From contig CAZZHG010000009.1 in assembly GCA_964653655.1 (NCBI GenBank), positions 1-64,000 of the forward strand: a DNA stretch of 64,000 nucleotides, read 5' to 3'. Each line of letters begins with the position of its first letter. Position 1 is the first letter of the stretch. This stretch comes from CAZZHG01 sp964653655 (GTDB lineage Bacteria > Bdellovibrionota > FAC87 > UBA2466). This document shows positions 32,648 through 41,408 of the stretch, piece after piece. The notes below the pieces were generated by a model that did not search any database, was not told the origin of the DNA, and was given only the letters and a program-made list of their open reading frames with translations. The translations under genes were made by a program, and so were the position numbers.

Positions 32648-33733
32648 TTAGCGAAAGGATTTTCCCATGCGCTGAAAGGCGAGCTCGATGAGCTTGGTGA
32701 CGAGGGCCTGGTACGAGAGCCCCGACGTCTGCCACATCTTCGGGTACATGCTGATCGGCGTGAACCCGGGCAGCGTGTTCACTTCGTTGAGGTAGATTTT
32801 TCCCGTCTTTTTCTCGAGGAATAGATCGACGCGGGCAAGCCCGTCGCACTCGAGCAGGCGGAAAACTTTGAGGGCGAACTCCTGCACCTCTTTCGTCTTC
32901 GCCGGATCGAGGGGAGCGGGGGTGAGGGCGTCCGCTCCATCCGACATGAGGTACTTCGCTTCGTAGCTGTACCAGCCGACTTTGGGGGAGGGGACGATTT
33001 CGCCGGGCAGCGCGACGGTGGCGGTCTTATTGAGACCCAGCACGGCGCATTCGATTTCGCGTCCGTCGATTCCCTTTTCGACGAGGACCTTAGTGTCGTA
33101 CTTGAAACCGAAGTCGACGGCCTTCTGAAGCTCCGCCTTGTTGCTGACTTTCGAGACGCCCACCGACGATCCCTGGCGCGAGGGTTTCACGAAGAGCGGG
33201 TAGCCGAGCTTCTCGATGGCCGCCATCTTTCCCGGTAGTTCCTCGGCCGCCGACAGCCAAACGTAGTCGCAGACCGCGATGCCGGCGTTCACGCAGATGT
33301 TCTTCGTGAGCACCTTGTCCATGCAGATCCACGAAGCTCCGCAGTTGGAGCCCACGTAGGGAACCGAAACCAAATCGAGCATGCCCTGGAGCGTACCGTC
33401 CTCGCCGAACTGTCCGTGGAGAATCGGAAATACGGCGTCGAAGGTAATGGTCTTGCCGCCGGAGAAGAGACGGCCCTTGCCGTCGGTGCCGCTGTAGGGC
33501 GCGATGGATACCTCGGGGGCGTCCTCGTTCAGCTTGATCTTGTCGGCGCGGAACTCACCGAGAAAGAAGTTCTTCTCGTTACAGAGATGCCAGACGCCCT
33601 TTCGCGAAATGCCGACGACTATCGGGCGGAAGAGGGTTCGGTCGAGAGCGTCGAGCGCGCATTTGGCCGAGATGAGCGAAATCTCGTGCTCGTCGGAACG
33701 GCCGCCACAGAGGAACAGGATGTCTTTTGCCAT
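32648..33733 (-). CDS. ddl: D-alanine--D-alanine ligase
   Basis: A 361-residue ATP-grasp ligase making D-Ala-D-Ala for peptidoglycan. Diagnostic blocks: N-terminal LCGGRSDEHEISLISA, PILHGQFGEDGTLQGML, ATP-grasp VKPSRQGSSVGVSKVSN, and LNEVNTLPGFTPISMYPKMW near the C-terminus. Length fits the Ddl family. It starts only 6 bp after the stop of the upstream glutathione synthetase-like gene, so the two ATP-grasp enzymes share an operon. No mur genes are adjacent. Confidence 0.95.
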   Translation of the reverse strand: MAKDILFLCGGRSDEHEISLISAKCALDALDRTLFRPIVVGISRKGVWHLCNEKNFFLGEFRADKIKLNEDAPEVSIAPYSGTDGKGRLFSGGKTITFDAVFPILHGQFGEDGTLQGMLDLVSVPYVGSNCGASWICMDKVLTKNICVNAGIAVCDYVWLSAAEELPGKMAAIEKLGYPLFVKPSRQGSSVGVSKVSNKAELQKAVDFGFKYDTKVLVEKGIDGREIECAVLGLNKTATVALPGEIVPSPKVGWYSYEAKYLMSDGADALTPAPLDPAKTKEVQEFALKVFRLLECDGLARVDLFLEKKTGKIYLNEVNTLPGFTPISMYPKMWQTSGLSYQALVTKLIELAFQRMGKSFR

Positions 33734-33739
33734 GAGGTT

Positions 33740-34783
33740 TTAAACCACCGAACGGATCGGAGGGGAGGAACTTAGAATGGAGCTCCGGACCTGGACTCGT
33801 TTTTCCAGATCCTTGATTACCGCTTCCCCCACGTTGATTCCGTATAGCTCGTTGATGTTGTGGATTCCGCCGGGACAGAAAGAGTTTATCTCGAGCACCT
33901 TGTCGCCGACGATGTCGATGCCGACGAAATACAGGCCGTCGGCGATCAGTTTCGGCTGGACCACCTCGGCGATGCGCGCCTCGATGCGGGAGAATTTCAC
34001 GGTCTTTCGTACGCCGCCGATGTGCATGTTGCTGCGGATCTCCCCCTTGGGGGACATGCGGCGGTACATGGCGGCCTGCTTGCCGACGAAGATTGGCTCG
34101 CCGTTGAGAAGAAGCAGCCGCTTGTCCCCTTGTTTCACGGCCGGCAAAAATTCCTGCGCGATCACGTAGCCGTTCTTCGAGACGGTCGCGATGATCTGAT
34201 TGATGTTGATGTCGCGCCAATCCTTGATGAAGAAAACGTCCTGGCCGCCGAAGCCCGTGAGCGGTTTCAGGATGACGGGCTTACGGAGCTTTTTGACGAA
34301 ATCCTTGATCTTGGTCGCGCTCCTCGTGATGAGCGTCTGCGCGCGGATCTCCTCGGGGAACGAGGAGAGATACATTTTACTCGACGCTTTCGCGAGGCCG
34401 CTCGGGTCGTTCAATACTAGTACGCCCGAAAGTTTGAGCAGGCGGCCGAACTCGAGGCCGGGGTTGCTCTTCGCGGTGTCGTTCTCCGTGTCTCCGTGAG
34501 GATTGTAGCGGAGCATGACGACGTCGAAATCGTTCAGCGTAACTTCGAAGCGGCGGTTTTCCTCCGCCTGAAGAGCTTCCAGGTATTCCGTCGTGTTTCG
34601 GAAGTGGCCAGGGCCCGCGGCCGTCACCATCGCGGTGATTTTTCCCGGATCGCGGAACGTAAGGCTATTGATGTTGGCGAAAACGACCGTGTGGCCGCGC
34701 TTCCAGGCTTCGAAGGCGAGATGGGAGGTCGTGTAGGCGGGCTTCTGATAGAAGGCCGACCGGACGAGGAAACAAATCTTCAT
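33740..34783 (-). CDS. glutathione synthetase (GshB)-like ATP-grasp enzyme
   Basis: A 347-residue ATP-grasp ligase resembling prokaryotic GshB. Evidence: MKICFLVRSAFYQKPAYTT at the substrate domain, KPVILKPLTGFGGQDVFFI (ATP-binding), FLPAVKQGDKRLLLLNGEPIF, RSNMHIGGVRKTVKFS and the metal-binding VLEINSFCPGGIHNINEL. Real GshB has NVTSPTG-type residues at this last position; here it is NSFCPGG, so the acceptor amino acid may differ. No gshA is seen. Co-operonic with ddl. TACACT lies 10 nt upstream of the ATG. Confidence 0.82.
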   Translation of the reverse strand: MKICFLVRSAFYQKPAYTTSHLAFEAWKRGHTVVFANINSLTFRDPGKITAMVTAAGPGHFRNTTEYLEALQAEENRRFEVTLNDFDVVMLRYNPHGDTENDTAKSNPGLEFGRLLKLSGVLVLNDPSGLAKASSKMYLSSFPEEIRAQTLITRSATKIKDFVKKLRKPVILKPLTGFGGQDVFFIKDWRDININQIIATVSKNGYVIAQEFLPAVKQGDKRLLLLNGEPIFVGKQAAMYRRMSPKGEIRSNMHIGGVRKTVKFSRIEARIAEVVQPKLIADGLYFVGIDIVGDKVLEINSFCPGGIHNINELYGINVGEAVIKDLEKRVQVRSSILSSSPPIRSVV

Positions 34784-34846
34784 GGCTTTTCCCAGTGTAT
34801 CCCCAGGGGCGCTTTGGCCGTAAAGACAATTTGGGACGACGAGGTA

Positions 34847-35905
34847 TCAGCCTACGTGGCTGCGCACCAGGGCGGCTAGGACGCTGCGGGCCCGGTTGTC
34901 GATTTTGAGGAACTCCACGCCCACGCCCGCGGTCGGGCCCTTGGGGTCGAGGCTTGCGATGCGGAACTCCTCGATCTCCACGGCTTGTCCGTCGAAGTAG
35001 AAAATCTTCAACGATCCCTTCAGGTTGGGTTTAATGAGGCGGTTTTCCTCTGAGCGGGGGAACACCAGATAGGCGCCCCGTTCGCTCAGGATGCAAACTT
35101 CCATGGCGAGCGGCGGGTGGCCCGAGAAGATCGTCTCCCCGCTGAACTTCACGCGCACGCGCCGGTTCTGGCGGCGGTTTTCGAAGTTTTCCGGAGCGGG
35201 AAGCTTCGGGTCGTAGGGAAGCGAAAGCGTGACGAGCGGGTATCCCTCGGGCGTATGGGCCGTGTTGAGGGTTCCGCCCTGGGCTTCGAGCAGGCTGCGC
35301 GCGATCGTGTAAGGCGAAGCGGGGCCCTGGCCGCGGCCGCTGATCTGCATCGGGGGCTGGGACAGCACGCCGATGGGTTTACCGACGAGAGTTAGCTCGT
35401 ACACGGCGTCCGAGCGTTTCAGCGTGAGGCTGATCTCTCCGCCGCCGACGAGAGACTCCGCCATTTTCAAAATCAAATTCGTGAGCAAGTGCCGCAAGGT
35501 CGCGGCGTCGAGGGCCGCGGTGGCCGGCGTTTCGGCGAGCGCGGTGAGGCGCAGTCCGCGCAGCTGAAGCTCCGGTTCGAGAAGCTCGACTGTGTCGAGC
35601 AGGAGCTGTGCGAGATCGGTCGGCTTCGCGTCCATGCCCCCCGGGCCGCTGTAGTAGCGAAGGTTCGCCGAAAGATGGAGTGCCTTTTCCGCCGCCGAGA
35701 GTGCTATCGCCATCGAGCGGTCCCGAACCGAGGGGTTCGCGGTGGAGAGCGCGTAGTTCAGCTCCCCAAGAATCGCTCCCAGCAGTTGTCCGAGCTCCTG
35801 TCCCGCCTGAAAACAAAACTGGCGCAAATCGCGCTCGGCGAGGAACGGATCCTTCGGAAGTTCCGGACTTTCCATCAAATTCGACTGAGTCTTTTTGGGT
35901 TGCAT
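34847..35905 (-). CDS. degenerate histidine-kinase-like protein fused to PilZ domain
   Basis: A 352-residue cytoplasmic protein. Residues about 25-90 resemble a DHp helix pair, but the phospho-His position reads Gln (AGQELGQLLGAILGELNYAL). Residues about 95-225 resemble an HATPase (N-box DAATLRHLLTNLILKMAESL, G-box ISGRGQGPASPYTIARSLLEAQGG). Residues about 240-350 are a PilZ domain starting ENRRQNRRVRVKF, with ILSERGAYL in place of the usual NxSxxG loop. This is probably a pseudokinase/scaffold that may respond to cyclic di-GMP (inference). Divergent from the acyltransferase gene. Confidence 0.75.
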   Translation of the reverse strand: MQPKKTQSNLMESPELPKDPFLAERDLRQFCFQAGQELGQLLGAILGELNYALSTANPSVRDRSMAIALSAAEKALHLSANLRYYSGPGGMDAKPTDLAQLLLDTVELLEPELQLRGLRLTALAETPATAALDAATLRHLLTNLILKMAESLVGGGEISLTLKRSDAVYELTLVGKPIGVLSQPPMQISGRGQGPASPYTIARSLLEAQGGTLNTAHTPEGYPLVTLSLPYDPKLPAPENFENRRQNRRVRVKFSGETIFSGHPPLAMEVCILSERGAYLVFPRSEENRLIKPNLKGSLKIFYFDGQAVEIEEFRIASLDPKGPTAGVGVEFLKIDNRARSVLAALVRSHVG

Positions 35906-35939
35906 GTTCGAATTACTATCGGCTTAATGAAGCCCGCGT

Positions 35940-36626
35940 TTGAGGGCTATCGTGCCTATTTTTCGACGAATCCGGGAATCGCTGGCGGTCTTCTTGCTGC
36001 ATCGGGCCTACAGGCTTTTGAGCGCCACGTATCGCTACGCCCACGTGCGCCGTCCGACGGTGCGTCCTTCCGTTTACGCCCATTGGCACGGGGATGAGCT
36101 GCTTCTCCTCGGCGCTTTCCGGGACTCGGGGATGGCGGTCATGGCGAGCCGCAGCCGGGACGGGGAGCTGATGAAACGGCTTCTCGAAAAGCTCGGCTTT
36201 TTCGTGTCGCGGGGATCTTCGAGCCGGGGCGGGGCGGCGGGCCTCAAGGGGCTCATCGACGCGGTTTCCGGCGGCGGCCGGGAGGCGTCGCTTGCGGTCG
36301 ATGGACCGCGCGGGCCCATCTACGAAGTGAAGCCGGGGATTTTGAAATTGTCGCAGGAGACGGGCCTTCCGATCGTCCCGGGCGCCGCGGCGGCAAGCCG
36401 AAGATTTGTCTTTAAAAGGGCTTGGAATCGGTGTTACCTTCCGACTCCGTTCGCTAAGTGCGTGATTGTCTATGGGGTTCCGGTAACGGTCCCGAAAGAC
36501 GTAGCGCCCGAAGCGTTCGAGTCGATTCGGCTGGAGTTGGAAGCGTCTCTCAAGGCGCTCAAGGTCGAAGCGGAGGCGAGCTTCACTCGCGCCGCGGACA
36601 AACTTCTAATGGCCGAAGCCACATAA
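35940..36626 (+). CDS. DUF374/LPLAT-family acyltransferase
   Basis: A 228-residue lysophospholipid acyltransferase-like protein of the DUF374 type. The HxxxxD-like block is VYAHWHGDELLLLGAF, followed by ASRSRDGELMKRLLEKLGFFVSRGSSSRGGAAGLKGL and AVDGPRGPIYEVKPGILKLSQETGLPIVP, all diagnostic. Relatives act on lipid A or phospholipids at the inner membrane. The start is unsure: TTG at 35940 or GTG at 35952; neither has a clear SD. Confidence 0.87.
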   Translation: MRAIVPIFRRIRESLAVFLLHRAYRLLSATYRYAHVRRPTVRPSVYAHWHGDELLLLGAFRDSGMAVMASRSRDGELMKRLLEKLGFFVSRGSSSRGGAAGLKGLIDAVSGGGREASLAVDGPRGPIYEVKPGILKLSQETGLPIVPGAAAASRRFVFKRAWNRCYLPTPFAKCVIVYGVPVTVPKDVAPEAFESIRLELEASLKALKVEAEASFTRAADKLLMAEAT

Positions 36627-36633
36627 GACGGGC

Positions 36634-36670
36634 TTCCCCCTTCGCCCCTTGGGCTACGGGGGACGAGAAA
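36634..36670. repeat. possible dispersed intergenic repeat, copy 2
   Basis: The segment with CGCCCCTTGGGCTACGGGG resembles that at 20711-20744. It follows the acyltransferase stop and precedes tRNA-Pro. Tentative because only two copies are visible. Confidence 0.35.
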
Positions 36671-36730
36671 GCCGTCGAGTTTTTCCCGGCCGTTGAGAGG
36701 CACCTGGCTTCGAACGGTAAGTTCTCATGA

Positions 36731-36807
36731 CGGGCTGTAGCGCAGGTGGCTAGCGCGCTTCGTTCGGGACGAAGAGGTCGTCGGTTCAAATCCGACCAGC
36801 CCGACCA
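36731..36807 (+). tRNA. tRNA-Pro (anticodon CGG)
   Basis: The 77-nt sequence folds into a cloverleaf: acceptor CGGGCTG with CAGCCCG, D-stem GCGC/GCGC, anticodon stem CTTCG/CGAAG with loop TTCGGGA (anticodon CGG, reading CCG), variable loop AGGTC, T-stem GTCGG/CCGAC with loop TTCAAAT, discriminator A and encoded CCA. It closely resembles bacterial tRNA-Pro(CGG). I found no direct repeat of its 3' end downstream, so no integration event is indicated. Confidence 0.95.
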
Positions 36808-37056
36808 GTTTTCCCCGACTTTCTAAGTTCGAGACGCGCCCCTGTCCCCCTCTTTTCAGACTGGGCTTACACAAAGTGACGCCATACTCTCTTGGTTAGC
36901 AATTCTTCTCCGTAACCAACGTGCTCCATCACTTTTCGCGTGCGGGACAAAATGTCGTCGGTGGCATTGTGTTGAAAGCGGATGCTGGCGGGCCTCTTTG
37001 TTAGAACAATTTCGGGCTAATTTTGATGAAAGCAAAACTCCGCCCCGGGGGCCCGC

Positions 37057-38511
37057 ATGTTTCATCCCAGACACTTTTTGAAACTCCAGTTGTTCGTTGT
37101 CCTGGCGCTGACATCCCAATTCGATCCTGGAGCTGCATGGGGCGCGGCTCCGGTGCCCTCTTGTCCATATAGTCCTTCGATTGCCGCCTGCGATGGTCTC
37201 GGGGTGCAGAAGAGTCTGTCGGCCATATGGGAGGGGTGTACTACCTTGGCCCGTAGCTACGGACTAAACAATGTGGAAACCAATCAGTGCCTTTATCAAT
37301 GCGTGGATAGAACACAGAAGGTTTCGACTTCCTGTCTTGTCGTGGCACCGAATGGAATTCCGCAGTATTGCTATCTCGACGGGACGATGCCGAACCACTG
37401 CGACCCCGCCGCGGATAATCGGTACGATATTCTCCAGGCGAATTGTCATTCGGCCGCCAACAGCTGCGTTGTAGCTGACCCAACACATAGCGGAATCATT
37501 ATTTGCAATTGGTTCGGCCACGTTTCGAACATTTCGGGGCACACCTTCAACTATCGAATGAACGATGACTTCACCTCGACTACTTACTGGAACTGGGGGA
37601 CGCCGTGCGGACCGTGTGCGGGCAAACCGCCAGTGGACTTCGTCGAGGCCGACGCCTGCCATGGAACTTGCGTGGCCGAAGCGTGCGGGTCCCAGGTCGA
37701 AACCAGAAATGCTCTTTCCGAGGGGACGACGATTGCCATTCCTGGCCCCACCAAATGCGTGAATAGGTACCACTTCTGGATGAATGATCCGTCCATGGTG
37801 GATTCTTGCATGAGTTGTTGTGACGATGAGGCGGACACCTTTCCAAATACCGCGGGTACGGACTATCAACGCAATTGCAATCGAGAGAGTTTTCGAACCC
37901 TTTGCAAGAGTAAGTGTGATTCCTTCTTTAAAGCGGCGACCGAGCCCGTTGCCTGTCCTTTTAGTCCCTCGGTCCGAGCCTGCACCTCCAAGGGGCTGCC
38001 CCGGCCGCCCAGTGAAATCGTAAGCGACTGTACCGTCGTGCTGGCGCGACCGGACTACGCGGCCCTGCCGGCGGCGGAACGGCGCAGTTGCATGGGGCTT
38101 TGCTTGAACCGAAGCCTGTCGAAATCATCCCTCTGCTCGACTCCCACGCCGGTTCCCGATCCGTCGCCGACCTCCTCACCAGAGGAGGAGTCGTCTTCGA
38201 CTCCCACGCCCGCTCCAACTGCGACTCCTGGGGAAGGGGGTAGTCCGATCCCGGACGCTTCCGAGGAGCCGATTTCCTCCCCGGACCCCGGCCCCACGAT
38301 CGAGCAGGAGGAGTCCTGGTTCGAGTGGTTCATCAACTACATTTGGGAACTCCTATTTGGCGCCGGGGAAGCCAATCCCTCTCCGTCGCCGACTCCCGTG
38401 CCGTCGGAACCTCCGGCGGAGCAGCCGACCCCAACCCCGATACCGGAGTCCACTTCGGAGCCCACGCCCGAACCAACGGTGGAGCCCTCTCCGGAACCTG
38501 ATCCGCAATGA
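37057..38511 (+). CDS. Cys-rich secreted surface protein with Pro/Thr/Glu tail
   Basis: A 484-residue exported protein (signal peptide about 1-30, ending AWGA). It contains over 30 cysteines. A module starting CPYSPSIAACDGLG (about residue 36) and one starting CPFSPSVRACTSKG (about 300) are internal repeats, each followed by a CTxLAR and CxxxC segment. From about 365 the sequence is low-complexity Pro/Ser/Thr/Glu (PTPVPDPSPTSSP, PEPTVEPSPEP), interrupted by a hydrophobic segment (SWFEWFINYIWELLFGAG) that may insert in a membrane. I recognise no family. Its base composition looks less GC-rich than that of its neighbours, perhaps a sign of transfer. Confidence 0.72.
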   Translation: MFHPRHFLKLQLFVVLALTSQFDPGAAWGAAPVPSCPYSPSIAACDGLGVQKSLSAIWEGCTTLARSYGLNNVETNQCLYQCVDRTQKVSTSCLVVAPNGIPQYCYLDGTMPNHCDPAADNRYDILQANCHSAANSCVVADPTHSGIIICNWFGHVSNISGHTFNYRMNDDFTSTTYWNWGTPCGPCAGKPPVDFVEADACHGTCVAEACGSQVETRNALSEGTTIAIPGPTKCVNRYHFWMNDPSMVDSCMSCCDDEADTFPNTAGTDYQRNCNRESFRTLCKSKCDSFFKAATEPVACPFSPSVRACTSKGLPRPPSEIVSDCTVVLARPDYAALPAAERRSCMGLCLNRSLSKSSLCSTPTPVPDPSPTSSPEEESSSTPTPAPTATPGEGGSPIPDASEEPISSPDPGPTIEQEESWFEWFINYIWELLFGAGEANPSPSPTPVPSEPPAEQPTPTPIPESTSEPTPEPTVEPSPEPDPQ

Positions 38512-38563
38512 ATTCGGGCATCGGAGCAGCTGTTGGACATGCGTTAGTTTCGTCTTTGACGCC

Positions 38564-39931
38564 TTAACGAGGCCGGGCCGGCTTCGGGCTTTTCAAAATC
38601 TCCTCCGCCGCCGCAATTCCGGTAAGGTAGGCCCCGTGCACGGTGGCGTTGGTGGTGCGGTGGACCGCCTCTCCGGCGAAAAACACCTTTCCATCGACGG
38701 AACTTCCTAGAGCGGCTCGATCGGAGGCTTTCGCGCCGACGGCGCCTACCGAGTAGGAACCGAGTGCGAACGGATCGGTGCTCCAGCGGCTCACCAGCGA
38801 ACCCGTCGGCTCCGGCGCTTTCCGTTTGAACATGGCGCCTAGAATCTTCACTACCCGCGCCGTGTTCTCGGCGTCGGAGCGCGTTTCCATCTCCCGGCCC
38901 GCGTCGCCCGCGACGTGACCGGCGAGCATCGGTTTTTTCGCAATGCCAGTGAGATCCAGGAAGAAGGGAAATTCCGAATCCGCGCAGCCGAACGTTTCGC
39001 CGCCAGGCGGCCACCAGACCTTCTCGAACGTCAGGAATACTTTGTTGAAGCAGCCCACGCCCAGACGACGAATGGCATCGCTTTTTTCGGACGGCAGGTC
39101 AGGGGTAAAAACCACACTGCCGCTTTTCAAAACCCCAAGGGGCAGCGTCACGATAATTTTTTTGGCGGTAAACTCTCCCCGCGACGTTTTTACGACGATA
39201 GCGGCACCGGAATAGTCGACGGCGGATACCCGGTGCCCCAAACGGATGTCCAGGTTCCGGCTCATCGCTTGGGCAAGGCCCGCGTATCCGCTCTTCGTCA
39301 GCAAAAGATCGTCGCCCACGAAGGCGACGTCCTCGGCCTGCATGTGCGGCGACACCCGATCGAGATCTTCACTGTAAAGGGTGGTTAGACCAGCCCTCCG
39401 CCACTGAACGATTTGCGGATGTTTTTGCGCGAGCGGGTCTTTCGCCAAGGCCTCTTTGAGCAAATCCCCCAGGGGGCGCGCTTCGGCCTTTTTATAGATT
39501 TGCCCCAGCGCCGCTTTCACGACGGCTCTTACGGCCAGCACTTCTTTCGGGTCGAAGTGTTTTCCCTCGAGATTGTAGAGCGCACCCAAGTCCCACTCGG
39601 TCGCCCGAACGGGAAGACCGAATTTTTTTGCGATCGGAACGAGGGGATTGCGTTCGGCGTCGTGAAGCCAGGCAGCGCCTAAATCCACGGGGTGCCCGAG
39701 CGAGGCGTTGGTCCACATACGGCCGCCGATCCGATCGCGCCCCTCCAAAACGAGGACGGAACTACCCTGCCGCCGGAGCTCGCTCGCCGCGGCGATGCCG
39801 GCCATGCCGGCGCCGATGACGATCACGTCACTCGACCGATTGGTCTGCGCGAGAGTGATTTTTCCAAAGGGAGAAGTGGCGACGAAAGCACCAATTCCGG
39901 AACGAAGAAAACTGCGGCGGCTGATCGGCAT
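38564..39931 (-). CDS. Tat-exported flavin amine oxidase
   Basis: A 455-residue FAD-dependent monoamine oxidase-family protein. It begins with a twin-arginine signal (ISRRSFLRSGIGAF), so the folded flavoprotein is exported. The dinucleotide-binding motif is VIVIGAGMAGIAAASELRRQG, with LEGRDRIGGRMWT, and the C-terminal FAD block is FFAGEAVHRTTNATVHGAYLTGIAAAEEIL. The ATG at 39931 is preferred since the longer frame lacks homology upstream of the Tat signal. The substrate (polyamine, amino acid or other) is unknown. Confidence 0.9.
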   Translation of the reverse strand: MPISRRSFLRSGIGAFVATSPFGKITLAQTNRSSDVIVIGAGMAGIAAASELRRQGSSVLVLEGRDRIGGRMWTNASLGHPVDLGAAWLHDAERNPLVPIAKKFGLPVRATEWDLGALYNLEGKHFDPKEVLAVRAVVKAALGQIYKKAEARPLGDLLKEALAKDPLAQKHPQIVQWRRAGLTTLYSEDLDRVSPHMQAEDVAFVGDDLLLTKSGYAGLAQAMSRNLDIRLGHRVSAVDYSGAAIVVKTSRGEFTAKKIIVTLPLGVLKSGSVVFTPDLPSEKSDAIRRLGVGCFNKVFLTFEKVWWPPGGETFGCADSEFPFFLDLTGIAKKPMLAGHVAGDAGREMETRSDAENTARVVKILGAMFKRKAPEPTGSLVSRWSTDPFALGSYSVGAVGAKASDRAALGSSVDGKVFFAGEAVHRTTNATVHGAYLTGIAAAEEILKSPKPARPR

Positions 39932-40057
39932 GCGAGGTCCTGAAAAGGCGAAGCTATTTGGGCTTTTAACAGGGTAGGGATTCGGCCCGCGGGGGTCAAC
40001 CAGGTCCTGTTTCGGGGCCCTTGCGGCGGCATCCGGCTTTCGACTAAGTTGCGGCCC

Positions 40058-40489
40058 ATGGATGCGAACCAGCGCGCGGAATTCGAGCTTACCTTCCTCG
40101 AGCCCATCAAAGCCGGGCATGTCTTTTTCTACGATACGGAGACCGACGAAGTCGTCCACATGCGCCGGGACATCTTCGAAGCGGCCCGGCTGAACAGCGA
40201 AGGGATGGACCTCGAGCTTACCGAATCCGAACAGCTCGATGCGGAAGATGCGTGGGAGATTTTAGCCGACGGAGAAGGCCGCTATCTCAAAATGCCGCCT
40301 CCCCCTCGGAAAGAGCTTCATGAGTGGGATCGCAAATTCCAGGCCTCCGGCGCCGAAGACCGGGACGACTATTTCGCCAGCCGAATGATTCAGTATCTGT
40401 CCAGCTGGCTGGATAGTCTGAAGGTCGAACCCGTGAAACCCGCCACCTCGGACTTGGGGCTTCGCAGCCGATCCCGGCCGACCGCTTAA
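40058..40489 (+). CDS. acidic cytoplasmic protein of unknown function
   Basis: A 143-residue acidic protein without signal peptide: FLEPIKAGHVFFYDTETDEVVHMRRDIFEAARLNSEG, then an acidic helix (LTESEQLDAEDAWEILADGEGRYLKMP). The C-terminus is low-complexity. Weakly reminiscent of UPF0158-type proteins, but not assignable. TAAGTT ends 7 nt before ATG 40058, with no SD, a leaderless pattern. Confidence 0.6.
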   Translation: MDANQRAEFELTFLEPIKAGHVFFYDTETDEVVHMRRDIFEAARLNSEGMDLELTESEQLDAEDAWEILADGEGRYLKMPPPPRKELHEWDRKFQASGAEDRDDYFASRMIQYLSSWLDSLKVEPVKPATSDLGLRSRSRPTA

Positions 40490-40600
40490 AAACCAGCAAC
40501 GCCTATTCTCCCCGACTCTTTCCGGACAAAACTGTAACTGCCTCGGGCGGCCCCTCCCCGGCATGATGACTACAGTTCGAATACACTCTTTGGAGGCCCC

Positions 40601-41359
40601 ATGAAGTACCGCATCGCTTTGACCGTGGCCCTTCTGTCGCTGGCGCTTTGCGCGTGTTCCAAGCGCGTCGCCGTTCCGCTCGTTCAGGCGAGGGACCCAA
40701 ACGCCGCCCCCGAAAGGCCGGCGCTCGGTTTCGGAGAAGAGAGCGACATCGGCGTCGGCTTCCGTAGCGTTTCGGTAGCGGTGCCTCCGCCGGGCATGGT
40801 CTTTAACGTCGCCGACGAATTCGATCCGTTCTTCTACCTGACCATCTACCCGGATGTGGATCGGGCGATCGCGCTCGGTACCTATCAGGGAACGCCCTAT
40901 TCTCATTATCTGGAGTACGGGCAGTTCGAGGGCAGAAGCCCCAACGGAAGTTTCGACGAGACTTGGTACCGGCGTGCCAATCCCGACGTCGTGGAGGCCA
41001 TTCGGGCAGGTCAGTTCGTCTCGGGCTTCTCGCACTTCTTGCAGAGCGGAATCTTCGAGGCACGCAGGCCCAATTCGGGCTGGCTCGTGCCCCTCGAGGC
41101 CTTCGACCCCGACTTCTATTTCCAAACGAACCCCGACGTGGCCGACGCCATCCGCGCGGGCACGATGCGCTCCCCGCTCATTCACTACGTGCTCTACGGG
41201 CAATACGAGCGCCGCAGTCCCTCGCCGGCCTTTAACGAACGCGCTTACCTGGAGGCGAATCCGGACGTCGCGGCCGCCGTGGAGGCGGGCCGGCTGGTGT
41301 CGGGCCTGCAGCACTGGGTGACGTATGGCCGCGCCGAAGGCCGCCCGGCGATTCGGTAA
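40601..41359 (+). CDS. lipoprotein with four NPDV-type tandem repeats
   Basis: A 252-residue lipoprotein; the lipobox is LCAC (Cys19). After a linker (about 20-65) come four repeats of 43-48 residues with the pattern FDxxFYxxxNPDVxxAIxxGxxxSxxxHYxxYGxxEgRxP, for example FYLTIYPDVDRAIALG, WYRRANPDVVEAIRAG, FYFQTNPDVADAIRAG and AYLEANPDVAAAVEAG. Similar units occur in large surface and RTX-type proteins of alphaproteobacteria and cyanobacteria (general knowledge). A tttggagg SD precedes the ATG. Confidence 0.8.
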   Translation: MKYRIALTVALLSLALCACSKRVAVPLVQARDPNAAPERPALGFGEESDIGVGFRSVSVAVPPPGMVFNVADEFDPFFYLTIYPDVDRAIALGTYQGTPYSHYLEYGQFEGRSPNGSFDETWYRRANPDVVEAIRAGQFVSGFSHFLQSGIFEARRPNSGWLVPLEAFDPDFYFQTNPDVADAIRAGTMRSPLIHYVLYGQYERRSPSPAFNERAYLEANPDVAAAVEAGRLVSGLQHWVTYGRAEGRPAIR

Positions 41360-41408
41360 GTGCCGGAGGGTTTCCATTCGACGGTAAACGGACTATACGG
41401 TGTCTCTA

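Noticed and set aside
36808..37056. Integrated element using tRNA-Pro as attachment site
   Set aside because: No integrase and no copy of the tRNA 3' end was seen downstream.
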